This document shows, one piece after another, positions 8,305 through 17,022 of a stretch of DNA of 64,000 bases (the stretch's first letter is position 1; every line of letters starts with the position of its first letter). Source of the stretch: Aminithiophilus ramosus (GTDB lineage Bacteria > Synergistota > Synergistia > Synergistales > Aminithiophilaceae). The DNA is taken from NCBI RefSeq assembly GCF_018069705.1, contig NZ_CP072943.1, positions 2,171,453-2,235,452 on the forward strand, written 5' to 3'. The notes under the pieces were generated by a model. That model saw only the letters and a program-made list of their open reading frames with translations. It was not told the DNA's origin and did not search any database. Made by a program: the position numbers and the translations under genes.

Positions 8305-9626
8305 CGCCTCTCGCCTCTGTAGCCGAAGCGAAGGGGACTCTCCTGGACATATTTCTTGCCCAGGAGGGCGGCCGTGTGGGCCCGCTCGAGCTCCCGGCCC
8401 AGGTAGAAGGCGTGGGAGGCGTCGACGACGCCGAGGCGGCCGAAAATCTCGGCCGGATCTTCGGCGCAGACGAAGCGCTCGCCGTTGAAGACGACGATCT
8501 TCCCGTCGGCGACGAAGATGCGGAAGTTGACGTCCCGCACCTTGGCGGCCAGGCTCCGCAGCTCCTTTTCGCCGTAGCCGTCGAAGGGAAGTTCCTTGGC
8601 GACGACGAGATCGCCTCTCATGTGTTTGGCCAGCCTCCGCCTCTTTCCGGCCCAGTGCATCATCTTCCGCGCACGGTCCAGCTCCCGCACCGTCCCGGCC
8701 GTCCAGGAGACGACTTCCGTCGTCAGGAGGTAGTCGATGGACAGCTCCTCGGCCACTCCGGCCAGAAGGGCGTTGATGCCCACGCTGTCGGCCTCGACGA
8801 GCTCCGTCACGTTGCCGCCTCCCATGAGCATCGGCACCTGGGGGTAGCGGCGCCGGACCTCGACGTAGCCCGCCAGGGACCGGGCGAATCCGAAAAGGAG
8901 GGGCGAAAGGAGGGGATCGGCCACAACCTTCATCTTTCGCTCCAGAGCCACGTCGAGGTTGCGGTAGAGACTGTCCAGGTCCCCGTCGCCGTCGGGAATG
9001 ACGACGACGGGACAGGACCAGCCCTGCGCCAGAGGAAGGGTCTCGCCGTTGACGCTCAGGAGCAGGTCGGCGCCGGCCCGGGCCGCCTCCTCCAGGGTCG
9101 GTCCGTGGAGAGAGTCGACGCTCACGGCAAAGCCCTCGGCCTTGAGGGAACGGACGGCATCGGCCACGGCGGGAAAGGGACCGCCCGGAGGGCCGCCCAG
9201 ATCGATGATGTCGGCTCCGGCGGCCCGAAAGGCCCGGGCCGCCTCGAGGCGCTCCGGCGGGCAGAGGCGCCAGGCCTCGACGATCTCGGCGACGATCTTC
9301 AGGCTGTACCCCTCGTAGTCGACGGGCTCCTCCTCGCCGCCGAAGAAACGGGGCAGATCCTTGAGATCCTTCGGACCCCGCCGGACGGGGAGCCCCAGGC
9401 GCCTCTCCAGGGGCTCCAGATCGCCCCTCAGGAGGCCGGGGAGAAGGATCTCGTCGCAGTCCTCCCGAGGCTCGAGATGACGGTCGACCCAGGAGGCCGT
9501 CATGAGGGCGGCGACGGTGATGGGAAGGACGGCCACCCGTCCCTCGATCCCTTCGAGGCGGGGCAGAAGGGCCTCCAGGGAGGGGGCGGCCAGAGTGCCC
9601 GTGACGAAGAGGACACGCCGCCTCAT
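8301..9626 (-). CDS. DUF6513-containing dihydropteroate synthase-like protein
   Basis: The 441-residue product matches the archaeal/methylotroph DHPS-related family. The N-terminal part (MRRRVLFVTGTLAAPSLEAL, PITVAALMTASWVDRHL) is the DUF6513-type domain; a TIM-barrel DHPS-like part starts near residue 105 with EIVEAW, AGADIIDLGG (about 137-146), SVDSLHGPTLEEA and LLSVNGETL, followed by MLMGGGNVTELVEADSVGINALL near 266. It lacks the classic GGQSTRPG loop of FolP. It may carry out the pterin-RFAP condensation or another step; a canonical DHPS domain exists in the same operon, so the division of labour is open. Overlaps both neighbours by 4 bases. Confidence 0.85.
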   Translation of the reverse strand: MRRRVLFVTGTLAAPSLEALLPRLEGIEGRVAVLPITVAALMTASWVDRHLEPREDCDEILLPGLLRGDLEPLERRLGLPVRRGPKDLKDLPRFFGGEEEPVDYEGYSLKIVAEIVEAWRLCPPERLEAARAFRAAGADIIDLGGPPGGPFPAVADAVRSLKAEGFAVSVDSLHGPTLEEAARAGADLLLSVNGETLPLAQGWSCPVVVIPDGDGDLDSLYRNLDVALERKMKVVADPLLSPLLFGFARSLAGYVEVRRRYPQVPMLMGGGNVTELVEADSVGINALLAGVAEELSIDYLLTTEVVSWTAGTVRELDRARKMMHWAGKRRRLAKHMRGDLVVAKELPFDGYGEKELRSLAAKVRDVNFRIFVADGKIVVFNGERFVCAEDPAEIFGRLGVVDASHAFYLGRELERAHTAALLGKKYVQESPLRFGYRGERR

Positions 9627-10135
9627 CGCCTCTCCAGCCAGATGGCCAGAGTCTCGGGGGAGGTCAGGACCGTCACGCCGGGGAAGGCGGCCAGACGCTC
9701 GACGTAGGCGAGATCGAGAGGTCTGGGGCGGACGACGACGGTCTGCCCCTTGGGGTCGACGGACTCCATCTCGGGAGCGGTATCGGTGGGGAGGACGGCC
9801 ACGGGAACGCGGGACTTGCCGGCCTGGGCGAAGAGCGTCGTCACCAGGGAATCGGACAGGCCCAGCACGAACTTGGCCACCGAGTTGGACGTGGCCGGAG
9901 CGACGACGAGACTGCCGTAATCCCCCCGGGCCAGACGGCCCGACAGAGGCGACGAGGCCTGACGGTCGAGGAAGAGGGGACGACGGGCCAGACGCCCCTC
10001 GAGGCCGTAGAGGGCAAGGACCTCCTCGGCGGCCCGGGAGAGGAAGAAATCGACGTCGTTCCGGGCCAGCGCCAGATCGAGGGATTGCGAGAGCCAGTGG
10101 CCGGCTCCCGTGAGACACCAGGCGAGGGAACTCAT
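9623..10135 (-). CDS. Flavoprotein, dihydromethanopterin reductase (DmrB/AfpA-like)
   Basis: The 170-residue protein has the HFCD-type flavoprotein fold: MSSLAWCLTGAGHWLSQSL at the N-terminus, a YGSLVVAPATSNSVAKFVLGLSD segment near residue 77 with the conserved PATSNSVAK motif, and VAVLPTDTAPEM near 113. DmrB-type proteins of methanogens reduce dihydromethanopterin to H4MPT with FMN and a ferredoxin- or flavodoxin-level donor, the last step of the pathway. ATG at 10135 is preferred over an upstream start because it gives an ATGA overlap with the preceding stop. The position between GTP cyclohydrolase and DHPS-like genes supports this role. Confidence 0.82.
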   Translation of the reverse strand: MSSLAWCLTGAGHWLSQSLDLALARNDVDFFLSRAAEEVLALYGLEGRLARRPLFLDRQASSPLSGRLARGDYGSLVVAPATSNSVAKFVLGLSDSLVTTLFAQAGKSRVPVAVLPTDTAPEMESVDPKGQTVVVRPRPLDLAYVERLAAFPGVTVLTSPETLAIWLERR

Positions 10136-11604
10136 GACGATCGGTCCCCCCGGAGCCACTCCTCCAGCGAGGTGTGGTGGGACGTCTCGATCCCCTCGTT
10201 CAGCTCTCGGCGGATCTCGCCCAGCGTCCCCTGGCGCTCGGCATAGGCGTTGTGGCGGTGGATGCTCTCGAGATTCTCCTGGCGGGCCAGGACGAAGGCG
10301 CCGTCGGGGAGGTCGCCGTAGACGAGACCGACGTTGCTCAGCATCTCCCTGACGACGTCCTCGACGAAGCGCGGGTTGCGGTGGGCCTTGTTGACGACGA
10401 AGAACTCGTCGGGACGCTTGAGCAGCTCGTAGACCTCGGAGCTCATCGAGGCCTCGACGATGGAGACGAGATGTTCGGCCCTGACTTTTTCGTCGGCTCC
10501 GATCATGAGCGTCCCCCGCCCCCTCTGGTTGTGGGAGGCGATGGGGAGAAGGTCGAGAATCCTGTCGGCCTCCTCTTCGCTGAATCCCTCGTCGAGGAGA
10601 AGCTGACGCTCGTAACCCCTGACGATCGCCTGGGCGCAGGGACAGACGGTGAGCCCGTCCACTTCGACGCCGACGAGACGGCGGGTCCTCGTTCCGTCGC
10701 TGGCGGCGATGCCGATGAAGGTGGCGAGCTCCTCCACCTTCCTCCCCGAAATGGGCGTCATCCGCTCCAGGGGATAGCGGGCCCGAAGGCGTACCTGGGC
10801 GTAGCGGGCCCCCTGAGAGGCGGCGATCGCCTCGGCGAGACGTTCGGCGAAGGACTCGAAATCGGGCGAGGCCTCCGAGGAGAAGGCCTCGGCCAGCTCC
10901 TCGAGGACATCGGAAAAGCGCGACATGTGGACGCCCGAACGCTCCGGCCCCAGATCGGCGAAGAGATCCAACGTGGCCTCGAAGAGCGTCGGCCTCCCTC
11001 CGTCGGTGACGCGGATCACCCGCTCCAGATTGGTGACGCCGACGCGGGTCAGGCTCGCGGCGATGCGGGGAGATTCCTGCTGAACGTCGCGGTCGAGGCG
11101 GAAGCGGAGGCCGCGCTCGACGCGATCGACGCCTTTCTCGCCGACGGACCGGGCCAAAGAGGCGACGGACCGGTCCAGAAGGGGGTGGACCACCTCGGGA
11201 GCGATCTCGGCCAGAGGGATGAGGACGAACCCCCTCTCGGCCATGCGGGGGTGGGGAACGACGAGGTCGGCCTCGTCGATGAGGCGGTCTCCGTAAAGGA
11301 GAAGATCGATGTCGATAGGCCTCGGGGCGTTCCGGAAGGGACGGAGGCGGCCCATGCGCTTCTCTATGGCCAGAAGGAAGGCCAGAAGGCCAGAGGGCTC
11401 GAGATCGGTCTCCACTTCGCAGACGGCGTTGAGGAAGCGAGGCTGATCGTCATAGCCCACGGGATCGGTCTCATAGAAGGAAGAGACCTTCTTCACCACG
11501 GCCCGGGCGCTCAGAAACTGGAGGGCCTGGAGGATGTTGCCCTGGCGGTCGCCCAGGTTGGCGCCGAGGCTCAGGAAGACGCGTTCGCGGCCCTTCTCTC
11601 GCAC
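10132..11604 (-). CDS. Fusion of HPPK (FolK) and FolE2/MptA-type GTP cyclohydrolase
   Basis: A single 490-residue frame contains two pterin enzymes. Residues 1 to about 165 are 6-hydroxymethyl-7,8-dihydropterin pyrophosphokinase: VFLSLGANLGDRQGN, SSFYETDPVGYDDQPRFLNA, and catalytic RNAPRPIDIDLLLYG (91-105) with HPRMAERGFVLIPLAEI. Residues about 172-490 are a COG1469 cyclohydrolase: DVQQESPRIAASLTRVGV, GVHMSRF (224-230), EVDGLTVCPCAQ with metal-binding Cys321/Cys323, and LPIASHNQRGRG. COG1469 includes FolE2 (dihydroneopterin triphosphate) and MptA (cyclic phosphate); the H4MPT context favours MptA but sequence reading alone does not decide. Its first 34 bases overlap the fwdA 3' end. Confidence 0.88.
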   Translation of the reverse strand: MREKGRERVFLSLGANLGDRQGNILQALQFLSARAVVKKVSSFYETDPVGYDDQPRFLNAVCEVETDLEPSGLLAFLLAIEKRMGRLRPFRNAPRPIDIDLLLYGDRLIDEADLVVPHPRMAERGFVLIPLAEIAPEVVHPLLDRSVASLARSVGEKGVDRVERGLRFRLDRDVQQESPRIAASLTRVGVTNLERVIRVTDGGRPTLFEATLDLFADLGPERSGVHMSRFSDVLEELAEAFSSEASPDFESFAERLAEAIAASQGARYAQVRLRARYPLERMTPISGRKVEELATFIGIAASDGTRTRRLVGVEVDGLTVCPCAQAIVRGYERQLLLDEGFSEEEADRILDLLPIASHNQRGRGTLMIGADEKVRAEHLVSIVEASMSSEVYELLKRPDEFFVVNKAHRNPRFVEDVVREMLSNVGLVYGDLPDGAFVLARQENLESIHRHNAYAERQGTLGEIRRELNEGIETSHHTSLEEWLRGDRSS

Positions 11605-13264
11605 GGAATCACCTCCCCGAGGGGAACGTCGTCGTCGTCGAGGGCATAGTTGTCGAAGGCGACGGTGTAGGTCCTCTCGAAATAGTCGCGCAGCTCCCTT
11701 TCGAGAGCCCTGTCATGGCCGGGAGCGACGTAGAAGGTCCGGCCCCGGACCTCCTCGACGATCTTCCCCTCGCGCAGAACCCAACGTCCCCCCTTCACGA
11801 GATGGCGCACCCGCGCCAGGGCCCGGCGACAGGAGGCGAAGCGGGAACAGCGGCACTCCGTGCCGTCGACGTCGACTCTGTCATAGAGGGCCACGTCGCC
11901 GTCGGCGCCGACGCCGAGATGGCCCTTGTCCCTCAGACCCAGAATCCGGGCCGGAGCGGCCCTTGTGACGATGGCGATCTCGTAAAGAGAGTACTCCCTG
12001 TCGAGGTTCGGAAGAAGGGCCCCCTCGACGGCTCGGGGGGCAGAGTGGCCAGCACTTCGGCCCGATAGTCGCGGTCCATGAGAAGGCGTATGACCTGAGG
12101 GTAGCAGAAGAAGGGCCCTCCGTTGGGGTGATCCGTCGTCAGGGCCAGCTTCCAGGGATCGTCGACGAGAAGGAAGAGCTCCAGTCCCGTCATCCACTGC
12201 TCGGCGGCGATGCGGCTCTTCCTGTCGTAGAGGACGGGGAGAATGCCGCCGCCGCTCTCGGCCTCGACGTCGTCGTTGACCCACTTCTTTCCCGTCATCC
12301 TGTGGAGGGAGAACTCGAGAGGGCCGTCGGAGGTCATCGTCGTCGCCGGGCCGAAGATGACCTGGCCCACGTCGAAGGTCACGTCCGAGACGCCTCGCAG
12401 GGCCTCGACCACCGATTCGGCTCCGGAGCGGAAGGCATGGCCCTCCTCGCGGCCCCTGTAGCTCAGAAACTGAAGGTGACAGAGGTGGCTCCCCCTGCCG
12501 TCGAGGCCGCGAAGCGTCTCCGCCGTGGTCCGCGAGCTTCGCGGCTGTCCCAGGTTGAGACCGTGGACGTGAATATCGTGAGGAAGGCCCAGATCGCGAG
12601 AGGCCTCGGCCAGGCATTCGAGGATCTTCCGGGGCGTCACGCCGTCGAAGGCGATGACGGGATCGTCGAGAGAGGCCACGTTGCCGCCCCACTTCCAGTT
12701 CTCGACGCCGCCGGGGTTGACGACCTTGACGGCGTAGCTTCGCGTCGCCTCCAGAAGCCAGGCCACGTAGTGGCGCAGTTTCTCCTTCTCCCCTCTGGCG
12801 ACGCAATCCATGACGAACTGATTGTTCCCCATGGTGACGAGAAGCCCCTTGTCCACCATGGGAAGATCGTCGAGCTCCTCGTGGGCGTGACGGGCCAGGA
12901 GGGGCGCCGAGGCGGCCTCCATCACCGTCGTGTAGCCCATCTCGGCGTAGAGATAGCCCGAGAGGAACGTCGACGGGACGGTGAAGCCCGATCCGGAGCG
13001 CAGGGAGCCGCTGCGGCCGCGCAGATGCTCCCGATGGTCCTCGGGGCGAAGCTTGCGCCCCGCGTTCTCCTTGCTGCCGGCCACGTGGGTGTGCATATCG
13101 ACGCCGCCGGGGAGGACGAGCATTCCCTCGGCCTCGATGACCTCGACATCGCCCGATGCGGAGGGAGCCTCGACGATCTTGCCTCCGTCGATCCAGACGT
13201 CGCGGACCTCCCCGTCGACGCCGTTGGCCGGATCATAGACGGTTCCGCCTCGAATGCGAATCAT
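11571..13264 (-). CDS. fwdA: Formylmethanofuran dehydrogenase subunit A (one apparent frameshift)
   Basis: Subunit A is the amidohydrolase-fold subunit that hydrolyses or forms N-formylmethanofuran. Metal ligands are visible: DMHTH (His58, His60), the carboxylated-lysine region YAVKVVNPGG, HDIHVHGLNLG and LTTDHPNGG with its aspartate. The frame from ATG 13264 runs intact to codon LATLPP, then the homology continues one base out of frame as RAVEGALLPNLDREYSLYEIAIVTR to the stop at 11571. One extra C in the C6 run (G6 at 12035-12040 on the plus strand) restores a 564-residue product of normal length. Either a sequencing/assembly indel or a real lesion. ATG overlaps the fwdB stop as ATGA. Confidence 0.9.
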
Positions 13265-14529
13265 CGCCGCACCTCCTCGATGAGACGTTTCAGGACCTCC
13301 TCGTCGGAGGGACGGCGCCTTTCGAGGAAGGGCCTGAGCCTGAGAGCGACGCCGTCCATCCGGTAGGAGCTGCCCGCCGTATCGATGCCGGCCAGGCCCG
13401 TCGGCATCCAGAGCGTCGCCGAGGCGGCCGTGAGGCTCTCGGCCGGATCGAGGACGATCGTCGGCAGGGCCTGAAGGCGATCGGCGGCCCGGCGGGGGAA
13501 GTGGGCCACGGGGTCGGAGGCGACGACGACGACGCTGTCGGCGTCGCCTCGGGCCAGGACGTCGACGGCGGTGAACTCGCCCGGCCCGTACTGGGGGTAG
13601 CCCCGGGCGAAGCTGACGGCGAAGGGGAAGCCGCACTGCCACGTCGTCACCTGGTCGGCTCCGGTCACGTTGCCGTGACCTCTCATGGGAATGACGGAAA
13701 AGCGGGTGTGCTCGTTGAGGTCGGCGACGAGGGAGAAGAGCTCGGCCACGTTCAGATCGCGCCCCCGCGTCATCGTCAGCCCCATGCCCATGAAGGCGAC
13801 GCCGTAGCGGCAGGTCTTGAGGCGCTCGGCCAGATCGACGAGACGCTCCCGGGGAAGGCCGCCGACGGAAGGAGCCTCCATGGGACGTCCCTGGACGAGG
13901 GCCCTCAGGGCCGTGAGGAGCTCGAAATCGTCTCCCTGTCTCACCTGGAGGAAGAGGTCGGCCCCCTTCGTCGCCGCCGTAGGGCGGACGTCGACGATGA
14001 CGATCGTCCGGTCCTTTCGTCCCTGCGGCGTCAGACGCCCTCTGGCCGTCGCGTAGCGGGCGAAGTGGCGGGGATGGGCGGCGGCGGGGTTGCATCCCCA
14101 GAAGAGGAGCAGATCGGCCCTGTTGCGGACCTCTCCGAGCGTGCAGGTCGGCTCGCCCACGGCCTGCATGGCCAGCCCCGTGGGACCGTGGCAGACGGAG
14201 GAGGTGCTGTCAAGAAAGGCCCCCAGCCTGTCGGCCAGTTCGACGGCCCGCCTCTGGGCCTCCGTCGGGGCCGAGGAGAGGCCGTAGATCAGGGGCGAAT
14301 GGGAGGCTCTCAGGATAGCTCCCGCCTCCGCGTAGGCCTCCTCCCAGGGGACCTCTTTCCCCCTGAGACGGGGCAGGCGCGGCGAGGGATCGTAGTCGCG
14401 GAAGTGTCCCTGACCGTTGGCGCAGGCCTTGAGGACCTTGACGAGACGTCCCCCGTCGACCTCGACGACGATATCGTCACAGAGGCAGCCGCAGAAGGTG
14501 CAGACGACGTTCTCGATCCGCTCCGTCAT
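13261..14529 (-). CDS. fwdB: Formylmethanofuran dehydrogenase subunit B, Mo/W catalytic subunit
   Basis: The 422-residue protein belongs to the molybdopterin oxidoreductase family. A 4Fe-4S site is present at the N-terminus (Cys10, Cys13, Cys17 and Cys36 in VVCTFCGCLCDD and KACANGQGHF), and SVCHGPTG places Cys113 where archaeal FwdB uses a cysteine to ligate Mo or W. Later landmarks include LLFWGCNPAAAHPRHFARY, FMGMGLTMTRG and VIPMRGHGNVTGADQV. These ligands are known to be lost in the non-redox FhcB of aerobic methylotrophs, so this subunit should catalyse CO2/formate redox chemistry. It overlaps fwdD upstream and fwdA downstream by ATGA. Confidence 0.94.
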   Translation of the reverse strand: MTERIENVVCTFCGCLCDDIVVEVDGGRLVKVLKACANGQGHFRDYDPSPRLPRLRGKEVPWEEAYAEAGAILRASHSPLIYGLSSAPTEAQRRAVELADRLGAFLDSTSSVCHGPTGLAMQAVGEPTCTLGEVRNRADLLLFWGCNPAAAHPRHFARYATARGRLTPQGRKDRTIVIVDVRPTAATKGADLFLQVRQGDDFELLTALRALVQGRPMEAPSVGGLPRERLVDLAERLKTCRYGVAFMGMGLTMTRGRDLNVAELFSLVADLNEHTRFSVIPMRGHGNVTGADQVTTWQCGFPFAVSFARGYPQYGPGEFTAVDVLARGDADSVVVVASDPVAHFPRRAADRLQALPTIVLDPAESLTAASATLWMPTGLAGIDTAGSSYRMDGVALRLRPFLERRRPSDEEVLKRLIEEVRR

Positions 14530-14891
14530 GGCTCGACTTCGACGGGAAGCCCCTTGAAGGCCGGCATGCCCGTCCCCTCCGTCTCCGTTCCGATGAGGCC
14601 GTTGGCCCGTCGCCCCATGGGCAGGAAGAGCATCCCCCGGGGAAGATCGGAGGCCTTGAGAACGACCCGGACCGAACCGGCCCCGCTGCGAACCGTGGCC
14701 TCCTCCCCGTCGGTCAGGCCCAGCTCGGCCAGATCGTCGCCGTTGATCTCGGCCAGAGACGTCGCCCTGTCATAGGCCTCCGTCATCTTGCCCTTGTGCA
14801 TGGCCGCCGCCTGGGCCAGAGTCCGGCCCGTCACCAGGGTCAGCTTCAGAGCCACCTCGATCGCCCCTTTCCTTTTCCCGGAACCCGTCAC
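14526..14891 (-). CDS. fwdD: Formylmethanofuran dehydrogenase subunit D (molybdopterin-dinucleotide-binding)
   Basis: The 121-residue protein has the small molybdopterin-dinucleotide-binding double-psi barrel: LKLTLVTGRTLAQAAAMHKGK (about 15-35), EINGDDLAELGLTDGEEATV and DLPRGMLFLPMGRRANGLIG, as in archaeal FwdD/FmdD. In archaea it completes the pterin site together with FwdB. The Fhc complex of methylotrophic proteobacteria has no such subunit, so its presence next to fwdB supports a metal-dependent enzyme. Start at ATG 14891 overlaps the upstream ATP-grasp stop, and the stop overlaps fwdB. Confidence 0.9.
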   Translation of the reverse strand: MTGSGKRKGAIEVALKLTLVTGRTLAQAAAMHKGKMTEAYDRATSLAEINGDDLAELGLTDGEEATVRSGAGSVRVVLKASDLPRGMLFLPMGRRANGLIGTETEGTGMPAFKGLPVEVEP

Positions 14892-16009
14892 CGATCGCCG
14901 ATCTCGTCGCGAAGGACTCGAGCCCCCTCGAGAAGGGCCCCGATGCAGCCGTCGCGACGTTTCGCCTCGGCCAGAAGGGTACAGACGGGAGACCCTGCCG
15001 CCACGCTCTCGCCGTCGTGAGGAATATCGCGCCTGTTCTTATCGTACCAGTCGCCGCTGCAGGAGACATTAAGGGACCTGCGGGCGTAGACGACGGCCTT
15101 GCCCCAGAAGCCCTCGCGGAAGGAGAGGTCGCCATCGGGCAGAAAACCGCGGCAGGCCGCGACGTGGAAGGGGAAAAGGCTCCCCCCCCAGGCCGCCTCG
15201 AGGATCTCCAGAGAGGCCGCAGGACGGGGATTGACCTCCACCGGGAGAGGCCATCTTCTTCCGTCCCTCTCGGTGACGATGAAATCGACGCCGTTGAGTC
15301 CCTTGAGGCCGAAGGCACGGACCAGGACGTCGCCGATCCGCTCCAGAAGCCTCCGCCCCTCGTCGGAAAGCTCCAGGGGGAAGACGTTGCCGCACCAGGC
15401 GAAGGGCCTTTCCGTCAGGGCCCGATGCCCTACGAGCTGCTCCGTCAGGCCCAGAAGACGGCTTCGCCGCCCGTCGCAGAGAAAGGTGGCGCTGGCCGGA
15501 AGTCCCGGCAGGAACTCCTGGAGGAGCCGTCCCTCCCGGAGCCGTTCTCCCCCGTACAGGCGAAGGCCCGTCCCTCCGGCGCCGCCGACGGGCTTGGAGA
15601 GCCACCGTCCCTCCCGGGCCCCGATCTCCTCGCCGGGGAAAAGGGTCCGCGGGAAGGGAATCGCCTCCTCCGTGAAAAGGCTCCTCAGGAGGCGCCAGTC
15701 GCGGACGCGCCTCAGGACGAAAGGATCGTTGCCCAGAAGCTCCCGGCCCCGGGCCAGGGCGGCGACGACCTCTCCGTGATTTTCGAGGCCGCCCGTGTAG
15801 ACGACGGAATCGGCCTCGAAAGAGCGGGCCAGATCGACGAGCGCCTCAGCGGAATAGCCTTCACCCCGATCGCCCCGGACGGACCGCGTCGGCACCCTCT
15901 CGGCCAGGTCACGGTCGCCGAAATAGTCGACGGCGACGACGGTCCATCCTCCCCGCCAGGCCGACTGGGCCAGGCCCCGGACGCTGTAGCCCGCCGCGAG
16001 GAGCGTCAA
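14888..16009 (-). CDS. ATP-grasp carboxylate-amine ligase (COG2232-like), H4MPT/MFR-associated
   Basis: A 373-residue ATP-grasp protein: N-terminal dinucleotide-like domain (LLAAGYSVRGLAQSAWRGG, VVAVDYFGDRDLA), central ATP-binding part with KPVGGAGGTGLRLYGG (about 140-155) and LLQEFLPGLPASATFLCDG, and a C-terminal LKGLNGVDFIV...LPVEVNPRPAASLEILE motif near 235-270. Homologues cluster with fhc/mch genes in methylotrophs; a glutamylation or other ligation in methanofuran or H4MPT synthesis is likely but unproven. TTG at 16009 is the start: it overlaps the mtdB stop as TTGA, a repeated device in this operon. Confidence 0.8.
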   Translation of the reverse strand: MTLLAAGYSVRGLAQSAWRGGWTVVAVDYFGDRDLAERVPTRSVRGDRGEGYSAEALVDLARSFEADSVVYTGGLENHGEVVAALARGRELLGNDPFVLRRVRDWRLLRSLFTEEAIPFPRTLFPGEEIGAREGRWLSKPVGGAGGTGLRLYGGERLREGRLLQEFLPGLPASATFLCDGRRSRLLGLTEQLVGHRALTERPFAWCGNVFPLELSDEGRRLLERIGDVLVRAFGLKGLNGVDFIVTERDGRRWPLPVEVNPRPAASLEILEAAWGGSLFPFHVAACRGFLPDGDLSFREGFWGKAVVYARRSLNVSCSGDWYDKNRRDIPHDGESVAAGSPVCTLLAEAKRRDGCIGALLEGARVLRDEIGDR

Positions 16010-16872
16010 AGGCCAAGGCGCTCCTTGGCCAGGGCGAAAAGCTCCTCGGCATCGAGAACGGCGTCGTTGCTCTCGAAGAGCCGGGCCACGGCGGCCTTGT
16101 GAATCTTCATCTTCAGACCGCCTATGGCCAGGGCGCCGAAAAGGATTTTGCCCTCGACGTCGCGGCCGTCCCAGTGGCTTTTGACCCCCTCTATTCCCAG
16201 GGGGGGGACGGCGTTGACGTCGGCCAGGACCCGCAGCTCGGGCAGGGACTGCCAGAGGGACTGCCGAAGGAGCGTCACGCCGGCGGCTCCTGCGGCGAGG
16301 ACGGCCTGGGTTCCGCCGAGCGCGCGGTCCCTCTCGTCGTCGTCGGAGACGACGGCTGCCTCGACATCGACGCCGAAACGCGCTTTCAGGCGCGCGACGG
16401 CCTCGGTCGCCCTGTCGGCGCGGCGAGAGGTCAGACGGACCTGGGCCCCGTCAAGGGCCAGGAGAGCCGCCCCCCGGAGGCCGACGGGACCGGTCCCGCC
16501 CAGGACGGTGACTCTCTTCCCCTCGAGACCGCCCAGGCTGGCCGCCATCTTGGCCACGGCGGCGGCGGCCGTCGTGTTGCAGCCGTTGGCGTCGAAGAGG
16601 ACCGAGACCTGAAGGGGGCCGAAGAAGGCCTTCCTCGTCGCCTCCAGGAGGGCCTCCCCCCGGGCCACGTCGGAACCGCCGATGAAGATGGCGCTGCCGT
16701 GAAGATCTTCAGGGCCGCGGGTGAAGATGACGCCGTGGACGAGGCCCGAAACGGCCTCGACCGTCACGCCTCCATGGCGCAGGAGCACCTCGGCGCCCCC
16801 GTCGAGAGCGGCGACGGCGTCGAAGACGCTGGGCTGACCGTCGGAATCGAGCTGCAGAAGAATTTTTTTCAC
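16006..16872 (-). CDS. mtdB: NAD(P)-dependent methylene-H4MPT dehydrogenase
   Basis: The 288-residue product fits MtdA/MtdB, the bacterial Rossmann-fold dehydrogenases that oxidise 5,10-methylene-H4MPT to methenyl-H4MPT. It opens KKILLQLDSDGQPSVFDAVA, then GGVTVEAVSGLVHGVIFTRGP and HGSAIFIGGSDVARGEALLEA, and has the nucleotide loop VLGGTGPVG (123-131) followed by SRRADRA. MtdB is the better name because the companion carrier is H4MPT, although MtdA also uses tetrahydrofolate; cofactor preference cannot be read directly. GTG start at 16872 follows a GGGGGGA ribosome site. It heads the tightly overlapped run and lies 150 bases downstream of the DUF2193 gene; nothing else is seen in that gap. 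Confidence 0.92.
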   Translation of the reverse strand: MKKILLQLDSDGQPSVFDAVAALDGGAEVLLRHGGVTVEAVSGLVHGVIFTRGPEDLHGSAIFIGGSDVARGEALLEATRKAFFGPLQVSVLFDANGCNTTAAAAVAKMAASLGGLEGKRVTVLGGTGPVGLRGAALLALDGAQVRLTSRRADRATEAVARLKARFGVDVEAAVVSDDDERDRALGGTQAVLAAGAAGVTLLRQSLWQSLPELRVLADVNAVPPLGIEGVKSHWDGRDVEGKILFGALAIGGLKMKIHKAAVARLFESNDAVLDAEELFALAKERLGL

Positions 16873-17022
16873 CCAAATCCCCCCTCGGTGCTGTCGGGTT
16901 CCCTGCAGGGCCGGAGCGGAAAGGCCGAGCCGACGAAGGGCGCATCAAAGGCGGAAGACCGAGAGCCTCCCCTCGATCTCCCGCCTCCCCTCGACGGAGA
17001 TCGGATCAGACCGCCGCCGACC

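Noticed and set aside
13261-14529. FwdB as the non-redox FhcB of methylotrophs
   Set aside because: The N-terminal cysteines and the SVCHGPTG cysteine are kept and fwdD is present, features expected only of the metal-containing enzyme.
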